Origin: Bolinopsis microptera
Taxonomy: Eukaryota > Ctenophora > Tentaculata > Lobata > Bolinopsidae
Length of the DNA stretch: 60,000 nucleotides
Reading direction: 5' to 3'
Assembly: GCF_026151205.1 (NCBI RefSeq)
Contig: NC_087074.1
Location: forward strand, 19,452,740-19,512,739
The notes under the pieces were generated by a model that searched no databases, had not been told where the DNA came from, and saw only the letters and a program-made list of their open reading frames with translations. This document shows positions 45,558 through 57,500 of this stretch, piece after piece. How positions within the stretch are numbered: the stretch's first letter is position 1; every line of letters starts with the position of its first letter. The position numbers and the translations under genes were made by a program.

Positions 45558-48500
45558 TTATTTCTTATCCAGCGGTTTCTGAGCTACACTCCGACCGTTC
45601 CACTGTAATGTGTTTTGCAGTCCGTTAAACCAGTCCTGCATTGAGCCCTCTTTGTCTATACATGGTAATGGGTACTCTGAGGCGCTCATCTCAACTCTGG
45701 AGTGGGAGGAAGAGTTATTAGTTTCAGGGGGGGACATACACCAAAACCTTTTTTGCCGGGACCCTTGATTTGACTTCATATTATGAAAATAAATATAAAG
45801 ACAATATGATTTGAAACAGTAGTTAGAATGATGTTGGCCTTTTAGATAGCTGACAATGACACTATATTCTATATTTAAATATTCTATATTTGTAATGAAA
45901 TGAAATGAAATGAAATGAAATGAAATGAAATGAAATGAAATGAAATGAAATGAAATGAAATGAAATGAAATGAAATGAAATGAAATGAAATGAAATGAAA
46001 TGAAATGAAATGAAATGAAATGAAATGAAATAAAGCATTTTTATCCCGCTTATATCAACAATCCAAATAAAAAATAAAGATTGCCGATGTCAAAGCGGCT
46101 GGCCTCGCGATATAATCCAAAAACTAGATACTCAATATATGAATATACTAGTAACAAATATAAAAACCAAAAGTACTTATTTGACATTTTTTTAAAATAA
46201 ATTATCACACACGGTAAAAACTTATGGACGTATATCACTCATTATTATGTATCACTCTCTAACATCTTGTCCTCACTACAAATGTTACCACTTCTGATAT
46301 AATAATGTTTTTTAGTGTCTTCTTTGGCTATCTGTTTCATTTCAGTCTCAATTTTTTGGCATTTACTAATATCTGATGAACGGTACTAGAATTACCTAGC
46401 GAAACTTTGACTGGTCTCGTCTTGTCGGCTGATTTCCTCCCAACCCAGATAGCTGCAAAACGTGGTTTTTCATCAATCTGCTGAAAAATCACGTCAACTT
46501 TATCGCACTGTTTCTCTTCATCAGTCTCCTTCAAACCAAAGATGAGCACATTCCTACTGCGATCCTCTTCCGATACAGCATTCTGTACAACCTTTTTCAA
46601 ACTCTCTTCTGTAAGCACAGGTGCAGTTTTAGTCACAGCTTGACTGTATGACTTCATCTCAGCTTGGACAGTGTCTTGAACGGCGGTCTTGACGGTGGAG
46701 TGCACGGATTCCAACTGCTTCGATTTAGTTTCCAGAAGTTCAGCCTGCAGCTTGATAACAGTATTTTGCGATCGGATAAGATCGCTCTTCAACTCCTCCA
46801 TATCTTTCTTTTCACAACTTACAACACTATAAATAAAGTTAAAAGCAAAGTACTTGGAGTTATCACAGCTACACCAACTATTTTACACTTTCTTTACCCA
46901 CATCAGAGCTGGTCACCGCACACATCATTTGCCCACTATGGCTACATAACGGGGACCTAGGTTTGTTATCCAGATAACACCACTGTTTGAACAGTACAAC
47001 ACAGAGTCCGCACTAAAACATACATTGTATTCAGGTTACAGTAACCGTGGTGTAATTGGCGTGGTAGCGGTGACGGGGTAGTGTCAGGGTAGCTGTGTAG
47101 TGTACAATTAGCCTGTGTATGCAGACAATTGTCCACCTCGTTCTACTGAGTGCAGGTGGTTCCAGAACCTTCTCACTCTACACTGCAGGTTTCTACTGAG
47201 TGCAGGTGGTTCCAGAACCTTCTCACTCTACACTGCAGGTTTCTAACTCAGTGCAGCTGGTTCCAGAACCTTCTCACTCTACACTGCAGGTTTATACTGA
47301 GTGCAGGTGGTTCCAGAACCTTCTCACTCTACACTGCAGGTTTCTACTGAGTGCAGGTGGTTCCAGAACCTTCTCACTCTACACTGTAGGTTTCTACTGA
47401 GTGCAGGTGGTTCCAGAACCTTCTCACTCTACACTACAGGTTTCTACTGAGTGCAGGTGGTTCCAGAACCTTCTCACTCTACACTGCAGGTTTCTACTGA
47501 GTGCAGGTGGTTCCAGAACCTTCTCACTCTACACTGCAGGTTTCTACTGAGTGCAGGTGGTTCCAGAACCTTCTCACTCTACACTGCAGGTTTCTACTGA
47601 GTGCAGCTGGTTCCAGAACCTTCTCACTCTACACTGCAGGTTTATACTGAGTGCAGGTGGTTCCAGAACCTTCTCACTCTACACTGCAGGTTTCTACTGA
47701 GTGCAGGTGGTTCCAGAACCTTCTCACTCTACACTGCAGGTTTCTACTGAGTGCAGGTGGTTCCAGAACCTTCTCACTCTACACTGCAGGTTTCTACTGA
47801 GTGCAGGTGCTTCCAGAACCTTCTCACTCTACACTGCAGGTTTCTACTGAGTGCAGCTGGTTCCAGAACCTTCTCACTCTACACTGCAGGTTTATACTGA
47901 GTGCAGGTGGTTCCAGAACCTTCTCACTCTACACTGCAGGTTTCTACTGAGTGCAGGTGGTTCCAGAACCTTCTCACTCTACACTGCAGGTTTCTACTGA
48001 GTGCAGGTGGTTCCAGAACCTTCTCACTCTACACTACAGGTTTCTACTGAGTGCAGGTGGTTCCAGAACCTTCTCACTCTACACTGCAGGTTTCTACTGA
48101 GTGCAGGTGGTTCCAGAACCTTCTCACTCTACACTGCAGGTTTCTACTGAGTGCAGGTGGTTCCAGAACCTTCTCACTCTACACTACAGGTTTCTACTGA
48201 GTGCAGGTGGTTCCAGAACCTTCTCACTCTACACTGTAGGTTTCTACTGAGTGCAGGTGGTTCCAGAACCTTCTCACTCTACACTGCAGGTTTCTACTGA
48301 GTGCAGGTGGTTCCAGAACCTTCTCACTCTACACTGCAGGTTTCTACTGAGTGCAGGTGGTTCCAGAACCTTCTCACTCTACACTGCAGGTTTCTACTGA
48401 GTGCAGGTGGTTCCAGAACCTTCTCACTCTACACTGCAGGTTTCTACTGAGTGCAGCTGGTTCCAGAACCTTCTCACTCTACACTGCAGGTTTCTACTGA

Positions 48501-51500
48501 GTGCAGGTGGATCCAGAACCTTCTCACTCTACACTGCAGGTTTCTACTGAGTGCAGGTGGTTCCAGAACCTTCTCACTCTACACTGCAGGTTTCTACTGA
48601 GTGCAGCTGGTTCCAGAACCTTCTCACTCTACACTGCAGGTTTCTACTGAGTGCAGCTGGTTCCAGAACCTTCTCACTCTACACTGCAGGTTTCTACTGA
48701 GTGCAGGTGGATCCAGAACCTTCTCACTCTACACTGCAGGTTTCTACTGAGTGCAGGTGGTTCCAGAACCTTCTCACTCTACACTGCAGGTTTCTACTGA
48801 GTGCAGCTGGTTCCAGAACCTTCTCACTCTACACTGCAGGTTTCTACTGAGTGCAGGTGGATCCAGAACCTTCTCAATCTACACTGCAGGTTTCTACTGA
48901 GTGCAGGTGGTTCCAGAACCTTCTCACTCTACACTGCAGGTTTCTACTGAGTGCAGGTGGTTCCAGAACCTTCTCACTCTACACTGCAGGTTTCTACTGA
49001 GTGCAGGTGGTTCCAGAACCTTCTCACTCTACACTGCAGGTTTCTACTGAGTGCAGGTGGTTCCAGAACCTTCTCACTCTACACTGCAGGTTTCTACTGA
49101 GTGCAGGTGGTTCCAGAACCTTCTCACTCTACACTGAAGGTTTCTAACTCAGTGGATGTATCCGTGTTGTAGTTAAACAAGGGAGCCGGGAGGCTCTGTG
49201 TAGACCACACTTAAGAACAGCTACCCTCCTGTGTCAGCACAGTGGCTCTGTGGAATAGTCAATTCTCATAATTATCATCTTTGGCTTGTAGCTCGAAGTC
49301 CGATGAAAGGAACCCTTAGTTTTACAAATTGACCTTGACCATGGGTACCTTCTACAGAAAATGTTTGGTCAGTGAGAGAACTTATCCACCCTGTTTAAAA
49401 GTATAGGGATCATCATTTGTAAGTTATCGGGTCATCGCCGAGATATTACCATGAAGTTGCAGTGAAGCAGATGTCTACTTCAATCTCATGATGAGTTTCT
49501 CGTCTCATCTTTACTGGAAATTAATATGAAGCATATGTGTTTAATAAACATTACCGTTAATATTACGGGTCTTTAAATTCTATTTCAGCGTACCAGCAAA
49601 ACAACAATTCTTCTTATAATATCTTAGTTCGGAGATGGAGGTTGGTTATGAAGTTGCGCAATGCGCATAAATCAGCCCTGGGTTGGACTAGACCCTTCAA
49701 GTTCAATCATGATATTGAGCTTGATGGAACTAATCTACGGGCCATAAACTCATAAACATAATACTCGACGATTAGAGCTTATCACTGGTCGAGGTGGCCG
49801 ATTAATCGTCCATTTATGAAGAACAAAATTTACTTCACTACTTTTACTAATATGTGTTACTGAACGTCTTCATACAGGGATAGCAGCTTATTGAGTGTTA
49901 TTGAGATGGCACTAATAATATAATCTAATAGCTGTTGTTCGTTATTCATTTGAAATCTTTTTTTCATTCACTTGACAAACATAATATTCAATAAGTACAA
50001 CTTATTTAAAAAACTATTTTAAAAACGTGGTTGTAACTAGAAAGTTCTACATTATTCAGTTACTGAATAAGTAATATGTAAATTTGATAAGTAAATCTTA
50101 ACTTACACATGATTTTTGGTGAAGTCTTGTCTGTGTCTGCCGTCGAAAGAGATAAGAGCATCTCCTCTCGCATCATTGTTGAGCTTGCACTGAAAATAAA
50201 TCCTGTTAGATGAAACATCGAATCCTATGAAACTGTCGTAACAACTCCCATTCATTCCAATATTAATTTGTAACTCCGAGGATAATGAACGTGCAGCATA
50301 GTTTGAATATCAATCATATGGAAAGGCCATGTAAGGTGTAATAAATCACATAAATTTGCAAACATGTATTACGTGTTGTATATTACGATGTATGCGATGG
50401 TGGATTTATCAAAAGACAGTGACCAAAACTGCTCAAATATTTGTAAACTGTAGTCTAGGTAGATTTGTAACAAAGCAGGTTTGACAATGACAGGATGATG
50501 AAGATGCCAGGTGTAGGAGTCGGACAAAGAAATATTATAGTATTCGGTAAAGAGAGACATTGTCTTCTTATAATACTTGTGTGCTGACACCAAAGAATTT
50601 GATTTCAGCATCATTACAAGAGAGGAATACCGGCCCACTAAACCTGACCATTCTTAAACACATTTTCGTAATCTGAGCTGTTCTTACAACTCAACAAAAT
50701 GGGATCCAGTCTCACCTTCAAGATGCAGTTAAGAGGTACCATGATTGGTCTAAAGGAGAGGGAGTGAGGACAGATGGGGGTAATAATAGAGCAAGGAACA
50801 GAGGGTGCCACAATGCTGGCTCCAGTTGCTGCTGCGTACGCGGTGCTGCCGGTCGGGGTGGCTACAATAACACCTGTCAGGAAAGGGGTCGTTAGTGGGG
50901 TGTGGCTTCAAAGTGTGGATAAGTTTATAATGTTATATTAATCGTAAGTTTAATCAGTTCGATACAATAGGTTACGAAAAATATCACATTCCATACAAAT
51001 ATTTTTAAAACTACGTTTAATGTGACTTTTAAAGCTCGAATTTCAGAAGTTTTCTGCTCAGAAGTATGGAGGAACTGGCGTGATTTATTCTCTGATAAAG
51101 ATGTTGTGACTGATGTGATTTGAATGTCATACATTTAAGTTCTGCTTTTTAAGGGGAAGATATAAGATTTGGATGTCATACATTAAAGTTCTGCTTTTTA
51201 AGGGGGAGATATAAGATACGCATTTACCGTTATTGAGACCACTGATGATTGATGGATGAAGGTAACATTACACCACTTTTATGACGCAAGGTTCGAGAAT
51301 AAATGACTTTAGCACCAAACTACATTCTATATCCCTACATGTATACTGAAAACTGATGTATAGCAGTAAATACAGAAAGCTAGGAGGAGCATGCATTTCC
51401 CGTAAATTATCTTTGGCCTAGGCCTAATGAGGCACTGGGCCATAGTTATTAGTTAATTGCCTATGAAAGAGTGTGGGAGCAATTCTATGCTACAACCTTT

Positions 51501-54500
51501 TACCTCAGTTAACCTGTTCAATTTTTGGTATAGTATTAATAGATTATAGATTGATTCCATTGCTAACGTGTATAACAGAAACTTTTGCCAGTTGTAAAAC
51601 CATCTTGTTGTACAAACTAAATCGTGCTTGTTAAAATGACTATTTAAACAAACCAATTTAGTTTACCATCAATGTGACCGATGCACTTCACCCGTTTGAA
51701 ACGTAACTTAAGACTAAGTAATTGACCGTTTATCTTTGATGTGACACTTGGCATGGCAATGGAAAATGTTAAAGCCAATTGAGAAAACTAAGGACCACTG
51801 TCAGACCACATGCGGTTATAAGAAACCAATCAGAAATGTGGCACAAAGTTGGCAGTTTCATCACCTTACCGGCTGGTGTAATTTCTCAGGGAACGTTAGG
51901 TGTTTGAACTTTGAAGGTCTTATTTTATCCCCTTTCATCTCATCTTACCACGTGAAAATTTACAAAAGCGTCATTCGAATTTCGAACATAAACGATAGTA
52001 GCAATATTGTGGGAAGTTTCACGATATATATCTATAGAGTATAGACTCATTTTAATAACGCTTTAGAATTAAAGATGTATTTTATATTATGGGACTCAAT
52101 AATTTTAATTTTGAGCAAGTTCAAATTTGCAAAATTTGCCACACCACGATAAACAGTATTAAGTGAAATAACTATTAAAAGTGCGTCCCCTGCCAGACAA
52201 AACGCTAAATCTTCGTACTGGCAAGTTCAAGCTATCAGAAACACATGGTTTGTATCTGCGATTTAAAGCAAATCTTCTAGTATATAATCATCTAACATAA
52301 ACATAATGAAAACCAACCATCGCCGATGACTGTGGTTACGAAGAAGTCGTCGCAGTAAATGTCGATCATGCAAACTCCGGAGTAGATTCCTCGGTGTATC
52401 ACCACCTCGTTCAATACCTGGTGACAAGGGTGTACTTTTAGTAAATACTTCCTACACTAGTAATCCTCGGTGTATCACCACCTCGTTCAATACCTGGTCA
52501 CAAGGGTGTACTTTTAGTAAATACTTCCTACACTAGTAATCCTCGGTGTATCACCACCTCGTTCAATACCTGGTCACAAGGGTGTACTTTTAGTAAATAC
52601 TTCCTACACTAGTAATCCTCGGTGTATGACCACCTCGTTCAGTACCTGGTGACAAGGGTGTACTTTTAGTAAATACTTCCTACACTAGTAATCCTCGGTG
52701 TATCACCACCTCGTTCAATACCTGGTCACAAGGGTGTACTTTTAGTAAATACTTCCTACACTAGTAATCCTCGGTGTATCACCACCTCGTTCAATACCTG
52801 GTGACAAGGGTGTACTTTTAGTAAATACTTCCTACACTAGTAATCCTCGGTGTATCACCACCTCGTTCAATACCTGGTCACAAGGGTGTACTTTTAGTAA
52901 ATACTTCCTACACTAGTAATCCTCGGTGTATCACCACCTCGTTCAATACCTGGTCACAAGGGTGTACTTTTAGTAAATACTTCCTACACTAGTAATCCTC
53001 GGTGTATCACCATTCACCACGTCGTTCAATACCTGGTCACAAGGGTGTACTTTTAGTAAATACTTCTACACTAGTAATCTCCTCGGTGTATCACCACCTC
53101 GTTCAATACCTGGTCACAAGGGTGTACTTTTAGTAAATACTTCCTACACTAGTAATCCTCGGTGTATCACCACCTCGTTCAATACCTGGTCACAAGGGTG
53201 TACTTTTAGTAAATACTTCCTACACTAGTAATCCTCGGTGTATCACCACCTCGTTCAATACCTGGTCACAAGGGTGTACTTTTAGTAAATACTTCCTACA
53301 CTAGTAATCCTCGGTGTATCACCACCTCGTTCAATACCTGGTCACAAGGGTGTACTTTTAGTAAATACTTCCTACACTAGTAATCCTCGGTGTATCACCA
53401 CCTCGTTCAATACCTGGTCACAAGGGTGTACTTTTAGTAAATACCTAGTCACAAGGGTATACTTTTAGTAAATACTTCCTACACCAGTTGTTGAATAGAG
53501 TTGGAGGTTGAGATCTCCAATGGAAATTTAAATTAAACTCATAAGGCTTCACGAGGTTGTCATCTTCAATGATTTTAACCGCAAATTTTATTGATAACAC
53601 TGCAGTTTTGTGTCTTTTTAAGGTATCCACGCATACAACCATGCAACTTGTGCGTCACATTTCTTATTGTACGGTTTTATGGATAATTCTATAATTTTCC
53701 ATGCGATCAATGTTTCTAAGCAAATACAATACCTTATCGGACCTTATTTGACTGGACATTAAATGAACGGACATAATTATGAACGGACATTAAAATGAAC
53801 GCTCGAAGGCATTTAAAACCATCAAAAATCCTGATTTTTAATTTTTTTTGCGTTTTAAACATTTTAGCAGATAATTTGTAAATTAATTTTTCATACAATG
53901 AGCAAGAAAGGCAGTCGTTAAGCAGTAAAAAATGTCAAAATATCTGTAGATCAGTGTCTATGATTATGAAAGTTGTGTAAAAACAACAGATACGAAATAT
54001 GACCAGATTTGATGATCATATCACAGGTCATCTTTCTCAAATGGGTTATCGTGCATTAAATATTCCATGCTTAAAGCATCATATCAGTAATACCTGCTTT
54101 TTGAAAACAATTATTTATTTGACCACCTCGGTCCTGCATTTCAGTGTAAACTTTTACAAGATGTGGAGATAAATAATAACTCCGAAGAAGTGAACGAAGA
54201 AGCCAAAGATCAAGAAAGTGATCATGCCATAGTGTGATACTTAGAATATTTAAATTGTATAATAACTCGTTTTTCATTGATCCAATGATATAGTTTAGTC
54301 CGAATCCGATGATAGAAATTACAATTGACTGAAATTAAAAAGTTATCAGATCCTAAACATGAGTTCGCAGTGGAATAATTTTGGAAAAATCTGGACGGAC
54401 TTTAACTTGGACGGACTTTAACTTGGACGGACTTTATTTGAACGGACATTAAGATGAACGCTAGGACCGCCAGCGTTCAATTAATGTCCGTTCAAATAAG

Positions 54501-57500
54501 GTCCGATAAGGTAACTTAATGCTTTTAAATACACTGTTAACTACAGCCAAATTACAGAAAAATCTAGACTAAAACCAAATCTAAGTTTGTCTGTACCTGA
54601 ATTGACTCGGGAACTATGATGTGATCCTCGTTGTCTTCATCTGATTCCCCAGTTCCCTTGTTCCAGAGAGTAGATTCCAGTCTGTTCCTCAATGTGAATC
54701 CCAACGTTCCTGTAAATTAATTAAGTATTAAAGAAATGTATGAGTTTTAAATATAACTCCGAATAGATCAATGTTAAGTGAATGTAACCTTTTCATAACG
54801 TAACCTTTATCTCCATTCTCCATAATGTTTACAATTGGAATTGTCCCAGGACCATTCGATTTGTCTCGACGATTTCATTGTCTCAGCGGTTATGTAACCA
54901 GCGTTGTCTGTTTGAAAGCTGCTAATATTTAAATGCACTAGCCACTAGTTATTTAATAAAGCAGGCTCTCATGGTTATCTGTCAGATCCGGGCGGCTGTA
55001 CCTCTTGTACCTCTTGTACCTCTTGTACCTCTTGTGTTATCATCATCACAATGACGATGTTTATCTATTTATAAATTAATGGATGGTATTTATAATTTTG
55101 TTGCAAATTTTGCACTTATGTTATCTCTAATCTCCTCAAATACATTATATGGATAATGGATATTTCTCTTACGATAGTCGTGCTTTAAATATTTTATCTC
55201 GACATCATAACAGCAAGAGTAAACAGTTAAAGTATCGTCATATTTTTCACTGCACGGAAATTACTACAGAGACTACAAACAATGCAAATATTTATTATGT
55301 TTACATTATGAGATAGGGCTGGTGTTACAATAACAGTGTTACATACAGTCAATAGTCAATCGAGTTGCAAACAATACACAAACAGGCGTACTAGCATTAT
55401 TAAAATTCAAAACCGGGCGACAAAATAAATCAACTGAGCAAAAGTCACAAATATTCGAGTTTTGAACATTTGGTTTTGAGAAATTGACTGTTAATGACTT
55501 CATTAAATCAATCTCAGGCTCGAAAAGTCAAAAGGTACATACAATAAAAAAAGTGAATAATGTCCATTCAGTGAAAATAGATACGTAACTTTTTGTTGTT
55601 GTTTCAGTTTCCCCGATACCCCTGTTTCACCATCGCACATACAGGGTGTGTAGAATGTAAAAATCGATAATTTTTTATGAAGGAGCAAATTTTACATGGT
55701 TTATAACAGTACTATTCCTTCTTACTCCATCGTAATACATAGATCCAAAAGGTATAAATAACCTCGGCTGCGCACACAATTTCCATCATTATCACAGTCA
55801 CCACGCACACAATTCTCAATTACCAGCCGCATCAAGATCACGATTGAATAATCTAATAATTATGTAATTATGTAACACGCTTTTTTTTATTACTCTGATT
55901 CATCTGCACCAGACTCTGTTTGAGCGTATGTGATCGATTAAACGAGATTTATTATGACACCGCATAACCATTAACCATGGCTATTTTATCTCAGCTGTTC
56001 TAAAAAATACTCCTCCATGGCTTACAAAACCAGTTCTCACAAAAACTACCTTTTGGTTGCGACTTCATTGACGTCGGAGTGATTTTGTAATTGTATAATG
56101 AGTCGCACTTATGTAATGAGTTCCACATTTTAATTGGATTGTTCAATGATCATGTTCGCACTTTACCATAGTGTAAGCCATAAAGGAGTATCTCTGAGAG
56201 TAGCTGAGGTAAATAGCCCTGGTTATTGAATATTGATCATACGCTTGAACTGAGGCTGGTGCAGACGAATCACAGTAATAAAAGCGTGTCACATAATTAT
56301 TAGATTATTTGATCGTGATTTGAAATGGTTTTGAATGCCTTCGAGCGACGAGCGTTTATCTTAATGCCCGTTCAAAATTATGCCCGTTCACGCAATATCC
56401 GGTCAAATAACATCCGATAAGGTAACTCACAAGGTCTCTTAAAGACTGTCTTATACTGAGTTTCCTGACTATTCAAGATGTATAAACCTAGAATTATCCT
56501 CATGTCGACGACAAGGCTGCTACAATTGCTAGTATGACCAATAAACAAATAATTTAATTAACCAACATTTTACTAACCTTTGAGAACTTTATTAAGAATG
56601 GTTGGGAACTCCTTGAAGTCGAAGGGGGTGAGAAATCCCAGGGATCCCAGACTGAAGGCGATGATGGGGGGAACGCTGCGCTGCAATGCTGCATTATATT
56701 ATCTCGTCAACAAACCTAGTCAGACTAAAGTAATTATAGCATTGTCAAGTTGAGTTTACTGAAGGAGGAATTTGTGGGTGGAGGGAAATAATGTTAAATA
56801 CAAACTTGAAAGAGTGAAGAGGCGTAGAGTAACGTTCCGTCACCACCCAAGCAAGCTATGAAGTCTATTTTGTCGTTCAACATATCTTTACCTGATATTA
56901 ATTGTGTCATTTCACAGATAAATTACATTTTACATTACAAGTTAAAATTTAAAGTTTTATAAAACTTTAAAAACAATGTATCTAACTCTCATACCAATTT
57001 TCCAAACTTTAATCTTCTCGATAAGTCCTACAAATTCTGTATCCAAGTTTTTTGTACTAATCGACTGGAAGTTATCGTAGCTGGAAGATCTGGGAAGGTC
57101 ACCAGCTTTTATCGTCTGTAACTCTTCAAAATCCTTCTCTTCAACATAAACATCCAGTCCTCTAACCTGAGTTAGAGGATGTATATAGAAATCATAAATA
57201 CTGCCGCTACATCATTCTAAAATCCTGATAATTAAAATCCTGACGAATAGAGAAATGTGTGCTCTAGTACTGACCGTTATGAGCCAGATGCACATCATCT
57301 TGAACTTTTTGAGTACAGCAGAATCATGATATTTCTTTATTACCAGACAGTTAGAAGGCGGTCTGGTCCAAGAGAGATGTAGTTGCTTGTAGAGAGGTCT
57401 GAAACAGAGTGATAAATTAATCATAGGAACAGTCGAACCATGTTCGTGCATCAGCTATTATATATAGCTCAATTAAAAGAAATTGCAGAGAATTTTAGAC

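Noticed and set aside
47150-47400. Open frames in the 50-bp array
   Set aside because: The unit length is not a multiple of three and the frames close after a few units; there is no start context or similarity.
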